The notes beneath the pieces were generated by a model that worked only from the letters and a program-made list of their open reading frames with translations, searched no databases and was not told the origin of the DNA. The position numbers were made by a program, and so were the translations under genes. Positions 23,966 through 33,120 of a DNA stretch of 64,000 nt are shown here, piece by piece. The DNA lies in NCBI GenBank assembly GCA_003576695.1, contig QOZQ01000013.1, forward strand, positions 62,001-126,000. Direction: 5' to 3'. Each line of letters begins with the position of its first letter. The first letter of the stretch is position 1. This DNA is from Taklimakanibacter lacteus. Lineage in GTDB: Bacteria; Pseudomonadota; Alphaproteobacteria; Rhizobiales; Aestuariivirgaceae.

Positions 23966-25546
23966 CTATTGAGCGAGGTCGCCGAGCGCGGCGACCAGAG
24001 GACCAAGCTGCGCCTCATAGCGCCGCCAGCGGCCGACCGAACTCTGATAGATCGGGTTGCGCACCTGGTTGCGGCTGAAGGTCCGCACGCCTGAGGTCCC
24101 TTCATGGAAGCTGAGACAGGCGGGATCCCAGTCCAGCCCGAGGAAATCGATAAGGCGCCGCGCCTCGGCCTCGAAATCCCGCGTCAGGCTCTCATAGTCG
24201 ACATCGATGAACTTGACCGGCAGAACGCGCCGCCAATGCTCCATCAGCCGCGCATATTCGCGGTAATAGAGCCCGAGCGTCGTGAGATTGCGGCTATAGC
24301 CATGCTGGGCGTTGAGCGTGTTCTGGAAGCAGGACAGGCAGGTATCGACGGCATTGCGCCGCATATGGACGATGCGCGACTTGGGAAACAGCAGCGCGAT
24401 CAACCCCAGCAGCTCGAAATTATGCGGCAGCTTGTCGACGACGCGGCGGGCATCCGGCGCGAAGAATCTGAGCAGGCGAATATATTGCTCGGCGAGCGCC
24501 GCTTTCTCTGCCGCCGGCTTGGCATCGAACTGGCGAATGAACTTCCCCGCATCGTCATGATAGCCAAGCCAGCGTCCGAACTTCCAGATGCGGTCCAGCT
24601 CCCCTGCTCCCGCCGCTTGCGGATGGCGGGCGATGATCTGCTCGACAAGCGTCGTTCCGGACCTCGGCATGCCCACGACAAAGACGGGAATGTCGCTGCT
24701 GCTGCCGACTTGCTGCGCGGCAAGGAGTTCCGGCGTGAAGGTCGCGATCACGCCGTCAACCCACGCCCGGTAGCGGGCGATGTCGAAGGGCACCGGGTCC
24801 GCCTCATTGGCCTTGATGAAATGCTCGAATGCCCCGCTGAAATCGCCATTCTGCTCGCGGATCTTGCCGGCGCCGTTGTGCAGGGCGCTCAATGCCCGCG
24901 GCGGCCGCGGCCCGGAGGAGAGCTTCGTCTCGATCTCGGCCAGCAAGGGTGAGGCGAGATCGTGCTTGTCATTGACGGCCAGCCGGTAGAGCGCCTGGTC
25001 GCCGATCTGGGGATGCTCGCGCAGCGCCAGGAAGATAGCGCTCGCCTCTTGCGAACGCCCGAGCATCTCGAAGGTCTTACCCAGCGCCCATTTGTAGTCG
25101 GAATTTTGCGGTTCGTTGCGGCATGCCTTTTCATGATAGGGCAAGGCCATCTCCGGCTTGCCGCCCTGGCGGTAGAACTCCCCCAGGAGCCATAAGGTCT
25201 TCGTAAGCCCGGGATTGATCTTGAGCGCCTTGCTGAGCGGCGCCTGGGCCAGCTCGATCACGCCGAGATCGAGATAGGCGCAGCCGAGATTGTTGAGATA
25301 GACGGCATTGTCCGGCTGCTTGCGAACGGCGTGCTCGAGAAATTTGACGGCGGCCCCGGCATTCTTTCGGCTGAGCAGCACGATGCCCAGGACATTATTG
25401 GCATCGGCGTGATCGGGCTGGCTTTGCTGGAGCTTGCGCGCCAGCGCTTCCGCCGCCCCGAAATCGCGACGGCCGACCAGCGCCAGGACTTCCTTCAGCT
25501 TCGCAATGGTCGGATCCGGGGCCTTGAAGATCGGCGATGTCGCCAT
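23966..25546 (-). CDS. TPR-repeat sulfotransferase
   Basis: Protein of 526 residues. The first 270 are tetratricopeptide repeats (ADANNVLGIVLLSRKNAGAAVKFLEHA; AVYLNNLGCAYLDLG and others), and from about 290 it is a sulfotransferase domain. The PAPS-binding loop is VVGMPRSGTTLVEQI and the second PAPS motif is in MRRNAVDTCLSCFQN. Expected to move sulfate from PAPS to a protein, glycan or lipid acceptor, with the TPR part binding the acceptor. No glycan gene lies beside it. A terminator-like hairpin follows its stop. Confidence 0.9.
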   Translation of the reverse strand: MATSPIFKAPDPTIAKLKEVLALVGRRDFGAAEALARKLQQSQPDHADANNVLGIVLLSRKNAGAAVKFLEHAVRKQPDNAVYLNNLGCAYLDLGVIELAQAPLSKALKINPGLTKTLWLLGEFYRQGGKPEMALPYHEKACRNEPQNSDYKWALGKTFEMLGRSQEASAIFLALREHPQIGDQALYRLAVNDKHDLASPLLAEIETKLSSGPRPPRALSALHNGAGKIREQNGDFSGAFEHFIKANEADPVPFDIARYRAWVDGVIATFTPELLAAQQVGSSSDIPVFVVGMPRSGTTLVEQIIARHPQAAGAGELDRIWKFGRWLGYHDDAGKFIRQFDAKPAAEKAALAEQYIRLLRFFAPDARRVVDKLPHNFELLGLIALLFPKSRIVHMRRNAVDTCLSCFQNTLNAQHGYSRNLTTLGLYYREYARLMEHWRRVLPVKFIDVDYESLTRDFEAEARRLIDFLGLDWDPACLSFHEGTSGVRTFSRNQVRNPIYQSSVGRWRRYEAQLGPLVAALGDLAQ

Positions 25547-25610
25547 GTCACAGAAACTCTCAGCTTGGGTCGAGGTGCCCTCTTAACATAAGCGCCGGAG
25601 CCACGGTAAG

Positions 25611-26234
25611 ATGACGGCCATGAAACTTCATGGCGATACTCTTTCCCCATTTGTCCGCATGTGCCTGGTCACCGCCCACGAAGTGGGGCTGGGGACGAAA
25701 ATCCAGCGTGATATATCAAGGGTGGATCCCACCACGGTCAATGCCGGCCTCGCGGCTGTGTCGCCGGTCGGCAAGGTGCCGGTGCTGGTCACCGACCATA
25801 ACCACCCGCTCTATGATTCGCGCGTCATCATCGAATATCTCTGTCACGTCTCCGGCAACAAGACGCTCATTCCCGATGACGGGGTAAAGCGCTTTCGCGT
25901 CTTGACCCTGGCGGCGCTGGGTCAGGCCATTGCCGAAGCCGGCGTCGCCTGGCGCTATGAGACGGCGGTTCGACCGCAGGGCCTGCAATGGCGCGAATGG
26001 ATGGACCGCCAGAGACTGAGGGTCGCCGCCGAATTCGACGACATCGAGAAGAACTGGATAAAGGACCTGGCCGAGGTGACGGCCGGCACGATCGCGGTCG
26101 CGGTTGCCCTGTCCTATATCGATTTCCGCATCCCCGACTGGCAATGGCGCACCGACCGGCCGAAGCTTCAGGCCTTCCATGACGCTTTCTCAGACCGTCC
26201 CTCCATGCAGGCGACAGCGCTGAAGGCGGCCTGA
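25611..26234 (+). CDS. Glutathione S-transferase family protein
   Basis: Protein of 207 residues with a thioredoxin-like N-terminal domain (MKLHGDTLSPFVRMCLVTAHEVG, SPVGKVPVLVTD, YDSRVIIEYL) and an all-helical C-terminal domain. It likely conjugates or isomerises with glutathione in the cytoplasm. The start may be ATG 25611 or ATG 25620; neither has a clear ribosome site, and the second fits the family N-terminus better. A LysE exporter follows by 20 bases. Confidence 0.87.
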   Translation: MTAMKLHGDTLSPFVRMCLVTAHEVGLGTKIQRDISRVDPTTVNAGLAAVSPVGKVPVLVTDHNHPLYDSRVIIEYLCHVSGNKTLIPDDGVKRFRVLTLAALGQAIAEAGVAWRYETAVRPQGLQWREWMDRQRLRVAAEFDDIEKNWIKDLAEVTAGTIAVAVALSYIDFRIPDWQWRTDRPKLQAFHDAFSDRPSMQATALKAA

Positions 26235-26254
26235 GCGAATCGAAAGGAACGGCA

Positions 26255-26881
26255 ATGATCGATCCCGCAACATTGGTGACCTATGTCGCGATCGTGCTCG
26301 GCTTCGTGTTCATTCCGGGCCCTGCCACCCTCCTCACCATCGCCCGCGCGACGAGCTCGGGCACCAGGGTGGGCATTGCCACGGGTGCGGGGATCGCGGC
26401 GGGCGATGTCATCCACACCTTCATGGCGATTGTCGGCATCTCGGCCATCATCGCCGCCTCGGCCCTCATGTTCAGCATCATCAAATATGTGGGCGCCGCC
26501 TATCTCGTCTATCTCGGCATCCGTGCGATCCTTGAACGAGCGCCCGCGGACATCGTCATCCGCACCTTGCCCATCAGCGCGGGCACGGCCTTCCGGCAGG
26601 CCGTCCTCACCGAGATCCTCAACCCCAAGACGGCGCTCTTCTTCCTGGCCTTCCTTCCCCAGTTCGTGCATCCCGAGAACGGAATGGTCATGCTCCAGCT
26701 GACCATCCTCGGTCTCATCTTCGTGCTTCTGGGGCTGGTCAGCACCGTGGTCTTCGCGCTGGCCGCGGGCGGCCTCGGCAGCTTTCTGCGCCGCAACCCG
26801 CTGGTGCTCAAATGGCAAGGCAAGGTGGTCGGCGGCATCTATTGCGCCTTGGGCATCCGCCTCGCGCTGCAGGACCGGTGA
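26255..26881 (+). CDS. LysE/RhtB family exporter
   Basis: Inner-membrane protein of 208 residues with about six helices. FVFIPGPATLLTIARATSSGTRVG and EILNPKTALFFLAFLPQFV are the two signatures of LysE/RhtB amino acid exporters. AAAGGAA precedes ATG 26255. Its stop touches the stop of the convergent DUF1326 gene with no bases between. Substrate unknown; a paralogue lies at 55562-56188. Confidence 0.9.
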   Translation: MIDPATLVTYVAIVLGFVFIPGPATLLTIARATSSGTRVGIATGAGIAAGDVIHTFMAIVGISAIIAASALMFSIIKYVGAAYLVYLGIRAILERAPADIVIRTLPISAGTAFRQAVLTEILNPKTALFFLAFLPQFVHPENGMVMLQLTILGLIFVLLGLVSTVVFALAAGGLGSFLRRNPLVLKWQGKVVGGIYCALGIRLALQDR

Positions 26882-27496
26882 TCAGGGGCCCTTCCAATCG
26901 AGCGCGCAGATCTCGGCCGAGCGGCCTTTGAAATCCCAGTTGCGGCCATGGCCGCGGAACCGGCTCTTGAGCGCCTGCGCCACGATGATCTGCGGCCCGA
27001 TCCAGTACTGGCTGTTCTCGATGACAGTCGGCTGGCCGGCCTGCTTGCCGGCGACAGGCGCGATCTCGCCCTCGATGATCTTGGGGATGGTGAAGCGCCT
27101 GACATCGCCCTCGACCTCATAGCGCACATCCTCCTGCCACACGCCGAGGAACCGGCCGACCAGGATGGAGAGAAGATGCGTCGTGCCGCCCGCCTGGCCC
27201 GTCATGATGCGGGTCAGCGCCTTGACCTGGTAGATATCCGCCTTGTTGTCGATATAGACCCCAGCACTCCAGTTGCCGCGGCTCATCTGGCCCGGGATCT
27301 CGATGATGAGGCCCATCGCGATCCCCGACAGGCTGACATCGCCGAACTTCCCGTCATCGATCCTGACCCCGCCCCAGGTCTGGCAATATCCTTCCGTAGG
27401 CGGATGTTTTCCGAGTGACAGGACGCAGGGGCAGAACACCGTGCAATTGCACGACAGCATCAACTCACCTTTGATATGCCACGGCTCACGCGCCAT
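26882..27496 (-). CDS. DUF1326 family protein, intact
   Basis: Soluble protein of 204 residues with the hallmark cysteines CNCTVFCPC (C16, C18, C22, C24) close to the N-terminus, which suggest metal binding. No established function. AGGAGA precedes ATG 27496. It is the second gene of a pair with DUF2182, 9 bases apart. In the first locus of this window DUF1326 comes first and is frameshifted, so this copy shows what an intact one looks like. Confidence 0.88.
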   Translation of the reverse strand: MAREPWHIKGELMLSCNCTVFCPCVLSLGKHPPTEGYCQTWGGVRIDDGKFGDVSLSGIAMGLIIEIPGQMSRGNWSAGVYIDNKADIYQVKALTRIMTGQAGGTTHLLSILVGRFLGVWQEDVRYEVEGDVRRFTIPKIIEGEIAPVAGKQAGQPTVIENSQYWIGPQIIVAQALKSRFRGHGRNWDFKGRSAEICALDWKGP

Positions 27497-27505
27497 CGAT
27501 TTCTC

Positions 27506-28252
27506 CTAGACAACAATCATGCAGATACCGGCGCCGATCAGGCCGGCGCCGAGCCCGTAGGACAGTGCTTTGGGCTGCGGCAGGGTTTTTTCGAGCACCA
27601 TGAGCACGCCGACCGCGCCCATCCAGGCCACATTCATGAGGCCCGCGACGAAGCCCAGCATCATCAGGGCCCAGCAGCAGCCGAAGCAGTTCACGCCCTG
27701 CGCCACGCCCATGCGGAAAATGCCGCGGATGCGATCGGTCCAATGCGCCAGGAAGTAGGGCATCGGCATGTGGCACTTGCTGAGACAGGCCTGTTTCAGG
27801 CCGCTGAACTGGTAGACGCCAGCGCCGATGAGAACGAGGCCGGCGAGCCTTCCTTCCACAACCCCCGAATGACCCGAGGCGACGAGGCTCCATTGGGCGA
27901 TGGCTGCCGTCATGGCGAAGGCGATCCACACCACGCCATAGCCTGCCGTCAGCACCAGGGGCGACACGATGGCCATGGATTTTTCTTTGGCGGCCTCGGC
28001 GATGTCGAGATAGGTCGATATCATGGGAAGCGCTGAAGGGATCATCATCGCCAGCGTCATGGCGAGCCACATGCCGGCGAATTCTGCGAAACCGGTGCCG
28101 CGCGACGGGCTGCACAGCGCGGCGATGAGACCCGCGACCGAGGCGCCCGCCGCCATCCAGAGATAGAGGCAGGACACCGCGATGATCACGCCAAGGCACA
28201 GCGCCATGAAAAGCCGTGGCCGGTCCGCCGATTGCCTCAGGATCAATTCCAT
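27506..28252 (-). CDS. DUF2182 family membrane protein, predicted metal-binding
   Basis: Polytopic membrane protein of 248 residues with the family's MWLAMTLAMMIPSALPM helix and the cysteine motifs KQACLSKC (C156, C160) and NCFGCC (C189, C192, C193). The cysteine positions are identical to those of the copy at 5162-5932, while the rest differs greatly. The frame is open far upstream, but that part is antisense to the UbiH-like gene; ATG 28252 gives the family length, without a clear ribosome site. The pair DUF2182-DUF1326 probably works together on a metal. Confidence 0.85.
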   Translation of the reverse strand: MELILRQSADRPRLFMALCLGVIIAVSCLYLWMAAGASVAGLIAALCSPSRGTGFAEFAGMWLAMTLAMMIPSALPMISTYLDIAEAAKEKSMAIVSPLVLTAGYGVVWIAFAMTAAIAQWSLVASGHSGVVEGRLAGLVLIGAGVYQFSGLKQACLSKCHMPMPYFLAHWTDRIRGIFRMGVAQGVNCFGCCWALMMLGFVAGLMNVAWMGAVGVLMVLEKTLPQPKALSYGLGAGLIGAGICMIVV

Positions 28253-28292
28253 GCCTGAAGCTACCGCGACACCGCTCGCTCTTGAAGCCCCT

Positions 28293-28316
28293 AAGGACAA
28301 TCCGCATTGTGTCCTT
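28293..28316. promoter_or_regulatory. Inverted repeat just before the UbiH-like start
   Basis: AAGGAC...GTCCTT and inside it ACAAT-CCGC-ATTGT form a nested dyad with a 2-base bulge, ending at the base before ATG 28317. It may be an operator for the UbiH-like gene or the divergent DUF2182 gene, or an RNA hairpin at the start codon. Confidence 0.35.
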
Positions 28317-29498
28317 ATGTCTGATACCGATTTTGACGTGGCGGTCGTGGGGGCGGGTCCGGCGGGGCTGGTCGCTGCTTGCCTGGCCGCGGCCAGGGGA
28401 TTTACAACCGCCATGATCACCGGGCCGCAAGCGGAACGACCCGATCCGCGCACTGTCGCCCTGATGATGCCCTCGCTCGCCGTATTGGCGGAGTGCGGCC
28501 TGTGGCCGGGCGCGCTCAAGGACATGACGGCGCCTTTGCGCAAGCTGCGCCTGATCGACGATACGGGATCGCTGATTTCCGCACCCGAGCTCACTTTCGC
28601 CGCGCGCGAGCTGGGGCTGGAGGCTTTCGGCTGGAACATCCCTCTGGTTGTGCTGAAGCCCGCGCTCGAAGCTCGGGCCGAAGCGCTCGGCGTCCGGTTT
28701 TTCCGCGACAGCGTGGCGGGCTTTGCGGTGCAAGGGGACAAGGCCACCCTCTCTCTTGGCAATGGCGCGTTGCTTTCCGCCAGGCTCGCTCTCGCCGCCG
28801 ACGGGCGCAATTCCCTTCTGCGCCGCGCCATCGGCATAAACACCATTTCCTGGACTTACGACCAGAGCGCCATTGCGGTGAGCTTCGCGCATTCGCACCC
28901 CCATCGCGATGTCTCGTGCGAGTATCACAAGCCGGCCGGCCCCTTCACCACTGTTCCCTTGCCGGGACAACGCTCCTCCCTGGTCTGGATGGAGACCCCT
29001 GCCCGCGCCCAGGCCCTCATGACGCTGGATGATGCGAGCCTCGCTGCGGAAATCCAGGCATCAAGCCATGGCGAGCTTGGCCGCATCAGCGATGTGGGAC
29101 CGCGCCAGTCCTTCCCGATGTCGGGCGCCCGCGCCGAGATCTTCGCCAGAGACCGGGTGATGCTGATCGGCGAGACCGCCCATGTCGTGCCGCCCATTGG
29201 CGCCCAGGGCCTGAACATGTCGCTGCGCGATGCGGCGGAGGCGATTGCCCTGGCTTCCGCCGCGCGCGAGGCCGGCGAGGATATCGCGTCGCCCAAGGTG
29301 CTGGGCGATTATGATCGCCGCCGGCAGCGCGATGTGCGCCCGCGCCAGACCATGATCGACCTGATGAACCGTTCGCTGCTGTCGGGCTTCCTACCGCTGG
29401 AAGCCGGCCGCGCGGCGGGCCTTGCGGCCCTTTCCTCTTTCGGCCCGCTGCGCCGCTTTGCGATGTCGGCGGGGCTTGGTCGCGCGGTGCAATCCTAG
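28317..29498 (+). CDS. UbiH/UbiF-family FAD monooxygenase
   Basis: Flavin hydroxylase of 393 residues. FAD motif AVVGAGPAGLVAACLAA at the N-terminus and the second FAD motif RVMLIGETAHVVPPIGAQGLN near residue 280; the usual GD before AH is GE here. Relatives hydroxylate the ubiquinone ring. ATG 28317 gives the standard N-terminus (MSDTDFDVAVVG); ATG 28251 is also in frame but would overlap the divergent DUF2182 start. Ubiquinone synthesis is the likely role, not proven. Confidence 0.87.
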   Translation: MSDTDFDVAVVGAGPAGLVAACLAAARGFTTAMITGPQAERPDPRTVALMMPSLAVLAECGLWPGALKDMTAPLRKLRLIDDTGSLISAPELTFAARELGLEAFGWNIPLVVLKPALEARAEALGVRFFRDSVAGFAVQGDKATLSLGNGALLSARLALAADGRNSLLRRAIGINTISWTYDQSAIAVSFAHSHPHRDVSCEYHKPAGPFTTVPLPGQRSSLVWMETPARAQALMTLDDASLAAEIQASSHGELGRISDVGPRQSFPMSGARAEIFARDRVMLIGETAHVVPPIGAQGLNMSLRDAAEAIALASAAREAGEDIASPKVLGDYDRRRQRDVRPRQTMIDLMNRSLLSGFLPLEAGRAAGLAALSSFGPLRRFAMSAGLGRAVQS

Positions 29499-29499
29499 A

Positions 29500-29544
29500 G
29501 CATCGGGCCGAAAAGTGCGAAGCGGTTTTCGGATAACCCGATGC
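29500..29544. repeat. 45-bp palindromic repeat, copy 1
   Basis: Ends GCATCGGG/CCCGATGC and inner arms CCGAAAA/TTTTCGG form a hairpin. It closely matches the element at 44479-44523. Elements of this pattern are widespread in Hyphomicrobiales intergenic regions. It lies directly after the UbiH-like stop. Confidence 0.8.
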
Positions 29545-29617
29545 GCAAGCAAACCCGCGATCTTGTCCTCGCCTGCGCGTCCCACTAAGACTCAACGCAG
29601 GCCAAGGGAGGACACAC

Positions 29618-30481
29618 GTGCCAGATTTTCCGATCATCGACAGCCATGTCCACCTGACCGATCCGAAGCGCCTCGGCTATGCCTGGACGAAGAACGCGCC
29701 TTCGCTTGGCCGCCAGGTCCTGCCCGCCGATTTCATCGCCGCCGCGGCGCCCGTGAAGATCGACCGCTTCGTCTTTGTCGAGGTCGATGTCGACTTTCCC
29801 CAGCATCTCGACGAAGCCGCCTGGATCTCCGGGCTCGCGCAAGCGGACAAACGGCTTGCCGGCATGGTCGCCTGCCTGCCGCTCGAGCGCGGCAAGGCGG
29901 TCGCGGGCGACCTCGACCGCCTGCGCCACCACAAGCCGCTGCGCGCCGTGCGTCGCCTCATCCAGAACCAGGGCGATCCCGATTTCTGCATCCGCCCCGA
30001 TTTCATCGCCGGCCTGAAGCTGCTGGCGCCCCATGACATCGCTTTCGACATCTGCATCTTCCATCATCAGTTGCCGAATACGATCAAGATGGTTCGTCAG
30101 TGTCCGGAAGTTCGCTTCGTGCTCGATCACATAGGAAAGCCCGGCATCAAGGCCGGCCTCGTCGATCCCTGGCGCCAGCATCTGAAGGAGCTTGCCGCTC
30201 TGCCCAATGTCCATTGCAAGATATCGGGCGTCGCGACCGAAGCCGATCACCGGAACTGGACCCGTGAGCAGCTCAAGCCCTATATCGCTCATGCGATAGA
30301 GACCTTCGGCTTCGACCGCGTGATGTATGGCGGCGACTGGCATGTGCTGGAGCTTGCCGCCACCTATCCGCAATGGGTGGAGATCGTCGACTGGGTGGTC
30401 GATGGCGCGACACGGGAAGAGAAGCGCAAGCTCTTCCGCGACAACGCGGCCGACTTCTATCGTCTCGACCGTATCTCATGA
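29618..30481 (+). CDS. Amidohydrolase (COG3618, fuconolactonase-like)
   Basis: TIM-barrel metal hydrolase of 287 residues. DSHVHL at the N-terminus is the HxH metal motif, LDHIGKPG supplies a later histidine, and MYGGDWHVLEL the catalytic aspartate. Relatives include L-fucono-1,5-lactonase and 2-pyrone-4,6-dicarboxylate lactonase, so a sugar or aromatic lactone is a likely substrate. GTG start with GGGAGGA upstream. The stop overlaps the next gene as ATGA, so the lactone hydrolase and the hydroxyacid dehydrogenase probably act in one pathway. Confidence 0.87.
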   Translation: MPDFPIIDSHVHLTDPKRLGYAWTKNAPSLGRQVLPADFIAAAAPVKIDRFVFVEVDVDFPQHLDEAAWISGLAQADKRLAGMVACLPLERGKAVAGDLDRLRHHKPLRAVRRLIQNQGDPDFCIRPDFIAGLKLLAPHDIAFDICIFHHQLPNTIKMVRQCPEVRFVLDHIGKPGIKAGLVDPWRQHLKELAALPNVHCKISGVATEADHRNWTREQLKPYIAHAIETFGFDRVMYGGDWHVLELAATYPQWVEIVDWVVDGATREEKRKLFRDNAADFYRLDRIS

Positions 30482-31656
30482 CGGCGCCGCAACCGGCATG
30501 GCAACGCCGCGCTTACAATATCGAAGCGTTGCGGTCGCTGGCGCGGGCCGCTTTGCCGAAGCCGATCTTCGATTTCGCCGATGGCGGTGCCGAGAAGGAA
30601 TATACGCTCCGGCGCAATGAAGCGGCCTTCGATGGCATCGAATTGCTGCCCCGCCCCTTGTCCGGCCCGGCGGACCGCGACCTGTCGGTATCACTCTTCG
30701 GCAAGCCGTTGAGCCTTCCGATCCTGCTCGGCCCGACCGGCCTTGCCGGGCTGTTCTGGCCGGATGGCGAGGGTTGCCTGGCGCGCGCCGCGGGCAAGGC
30801 CGGCACCGGCTTCTGCCTGAGCCACGGCTCGGTGGTGCCGCTTGAGAAAGTGGCCGCCAGCGGGACCTCGCCCCGCTGGATGCAGGTCTTCATCTACAAG
30901 GACCGGGGCTTCACGCGCGAGCTTGCCGAGCGTGCCGCCAAGGCGGGTTATGACGCGCTGGTGCTGACGATCGACAACCAGCTCCTCGGCAACCGCGAGC
31001 GCGATATCCGCAACGGCTTCGCCATACCGCCGCGTTTCGGTGCCACAGGCATTGCCGGCATGGCGCTCAAAGCGCAGTGGCTGTGGCGCATGCGCCGCGA
31101 GATCCCCAACATCACCTTCGGCAACTATGTAAGGCCGAACGAGACCGCCGATATAAGCACCCTGGCCGGTCGCATGGGCTCGCTTCTCGATCCCGCAATG
31201 TCCTGGCGCGATGTCGACGAGTTGCGCCGGCTCTGGACCGGACCGCTGATCCTGAAGGGCATTCTCCATCCCGAGGAAGCGCGCCAGGCCCTGGACCATG
31301 GCATCGATGGCCTGATCGTCTCCAATCATGGCGGCCGCCAGCTCGATGGCGCGCCGGCGACGATCGATGTCCTGCCGCAGGTGGTTGCAGCCGTCGAAGG
31401 CCGGGTTCCCATTCTCATCGACGGCGGCATCCGGCGCGGCAGCGACGTCGTCAAGGCGTTGGCCCTGGGCGCAAAGGCCTGTCTCGTCGGGAGGCCGGTT
31501 CTATGGGCCCTTGCGGTCGCTGGCGAAGCCGGCGTTGTGCATATGCTTGATATCTACCGGCGTGAGATCGACCGCGTGATGGGGCTGTGCGGCGAGGCGC
31601 GCGTCGACGGTATCGCGAAGGATCTGCTGTTTTCTAGATCCAGCCGGCCTGGATGA
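30478..31656 (+). CDS. FMN-dependent alpha-hydroxy-acid dehydrogenase (LldD-like)
   Basis: TIM-barrel flavoenzyme of 392 residues oxidising L-2-hydroxy acids, such as lactate, to keto acids. PIFDFADGGAEKEYTLRRNE near the N-terminus, the catalytic SNHGGRQLDG and the FMN phosphate site LIDGGIRRGSDVVKALALG are all present. It starts inside the amidohydrolase stop. A hydroxy acid freed by that lactonase is a possible substrate. The 3' end overlaps the convergent AEC carrier by 23 bases. Confidence 0.9.
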   Translation: MTAPQPAWQRRAYNIEALRSLARAALPKPIFDFADGGAEKEYTLRRNEAAFDGIELLPRPLSGPADRDLSVSLFGKPLSLPILLGPTGLAGLFWPDGEGCLARAAGKAGTGFCLSHGSVVPLEKVAASGTSPRWMQVFIYKDRGFTRELAERAAKAGYDALVLTIDNQLLGNRERDIRNGFAIPPRFGATGIAGMALKAQWLWRMRREIPNITFGNYVRPNETADISTLAGRMGSLLDPAMSWRDVDELRRLWTGPLILKGILHPEEARQALDHGIDGLIVSNHGGRQLDGAPATIDVLPQVVAAVEGRVPILIDGGIRRGSDVVKALALGAKACLVGRPVLWALAVAGEAGVVHMLDIYRREIDRVMGLCGEARVDGIAKDLLFSRSSRPG

Positions 31657-32593
31657 CATAGATCAGGATTGGAATGGTAACCGCCGATATCATGGTCGTG
31701 ACCAAGACCGCGGTCGAAGAGCCTTCGATATAGGCCTTGTACTGGCTCGCCAGGAGGAACGCGTTGGATGCCGTCGGGAGCGCCGCCATCATCAGCGCGA
31801 CGTCGCGCCACAAGGGATCGAGGCCGGGCACGAAGAGGCTGAGCGCGGCAAAAGCGAGCATCGGCTGGATGACGGTCTTCATGCCGGCGACCAGCGGCAT
31901 TTCCCGCCCGATGCCGCCGAACTGGCGGGCCCCCACCGTGACGCCGAGCGCGAACAGCGCCACCGGTCCCGCCGAATTCATCAGCATGGTGAGGATGGCG
32001 CCGAGCGCGCCCGGCGCCTTGAAGTGGAAGGCCGACGCGATGCCGCCCAGGATGGTCGCGACAATGAAGGGATGGCCGAGCACCTGCTTCACGATGCTGA
32101 GCGCGATCTCGCCCCAATGGGCATCCTCGTTGCGCTCATGGCCAAGCGTCGCGAGGAAGGCCGTCAGCGTGAATTGCAGCGTGCAGTCGAAGCAGAAGAC
32201 GAGCGCCGCAGGGACGGCCGCCTCCGGCCCGAAGAAGGCCACCGCAAGGGGCAGGCCCATATAGCCGACATTGCCATAGCTGCCGGCCGTGCCCTGCAAT
32301 ACCGCCACCTTGAACGCCACGCCGAGGAGCCGCCAGGAAATGAGAAAGACGAACATGAAGGCCGTCGCCGTCGCCGATGTCGTCGCGGCAACATACGGCC
32401 AGTCGATGAGCTTCTCGAACGGCGCCGCCGCCACCACCAGGAAGATCAGGGCCGGCAGCGCGAACCAGATGAGAAAGATGTTGAGCCAGGCAAGCCCCTG
32501 GTCGCTGACCGACCAGATGCGGGCGGCGGCGACGCCAAGCGCCACGAGACCGAAGAACGGCAAGGCAAGATCGAGAATTTCAGCCAAATGCAC
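31634..32593 (-). CDS. AEC (auxin efflux carrier) family transporter
   Basis: Membrane protein of 319 residues with about ten helices (EILDLALPFFGLVALGV; GLAWLNIFLIWFALPALIF; SYGNVGYMGLPLAVAFFG). Bacterial members carry malate, malonate or other small acids. The start is uncertain: GTG 32593, or TTG 32587, which has AGGGGG at a better distance. The longer open frame beyond is unlikely to be coding. It may export or import the acids made by the convergent enzymes. Confidence 0.82.
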   Translation of the reverse strand: MHLAEILDLALPFFGLVALGVAAARIWSVSDQGLAWLNIFLIWFALPALIFLVVAAAPFEKLIDWPYVAATTSATATAFMFVFLISWRLLGVAFKVAVLQGTAGSYGNVGYMGLPLAVAFFGPEAAVPAALVFCFDCTLQFTLTAFLATLGHERNEDAHWGEIALSIVKQVLGHPFIVATILGGIASAFHFKAPGALGAILTMLMNSAGPVALFALGVTVGARQFGGIGREMPLVAGMKTVIQPMLAFAALSLFVPGLDPLWRDVALMMAALPTASNAFLLASQYKAYIEGSSTAVLVTTMISAVTIPILIYVIQAGWI

Positions 32594-32688
32594 CCCCTGA
32601 GGCCCCAGTCTATGGGATGGAATTCCCTTTTCAACAAGCGGCTTACTGCCCTCTTGCCTTCCGGGCAAAGGCTTGTCATCAAGATGGC

Positions 32689-33030
32689 ATGACGGGCGAA
32701 ATTCCTCTGGCAAAGTTCCGCATCGGGCAAGTGGTCAAGCACCGTTTGTTCCCGTTCCGCGGCGTGATTTTCGACGTCGATCCCGTCTTCAACAACACCG
32801 AGGAATGGTGGCTTTCCATCCCGGAAGACATCCGGCCGCGCAAGGACCAGCCCTTCTATCATCTCTTCGCCGAGAATGACGAAAGCGAGTATGTGGCCTA
32901 TGTTTCCGAGCAGAATCTGCTCGACGACGCCACCGGCGAGCCGGTGCGCCACCCACAGATCCGCGAATTCTTCGAAGGCTTCGACAGCAAGAAGAGCCTT
33001 TACCGGCTGCGCGGCGGACGCAGACATTAA
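32689..33030 (+). CDS. hspQ: Heat shock protein HspQ (hemimethylated-DNA-binding YccV fold)
   Basis: Protein of 113 residues: AKFRIGQVVKHRLFPFRGVIFDVDP, then EEWWLSIPEDIRPRKDQPFYHLFAEN and AYVSEQNL, all matching HspQ. In E. coli it binds hemimethylated DNA and also acts as a specificity factor for Lon protease. The frame is open 72 bases earlier; ATG 32689 gives the family N-terminus. No operon partner. Confidence 0.9.
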   Translation: MTGEIPLAKFRIGQVVKHRLFPFRGVIFDVDPVFNNTEEWWLSIPEDIRPRKDQPFYHLFAENDESEYVAYVSEQNLLDDATGEPVRHPQIREFFEGFDSKKSLYRLRGGRRH

Positions 33031-33120
33031 AATCGCTGCCGGCCATTATTTAGGGCGGTTTCCCACCACAATCCCCAATCTCTGCGCTCAATCCGGGACG
33101 AATCGCTTGGACCTCGACAA

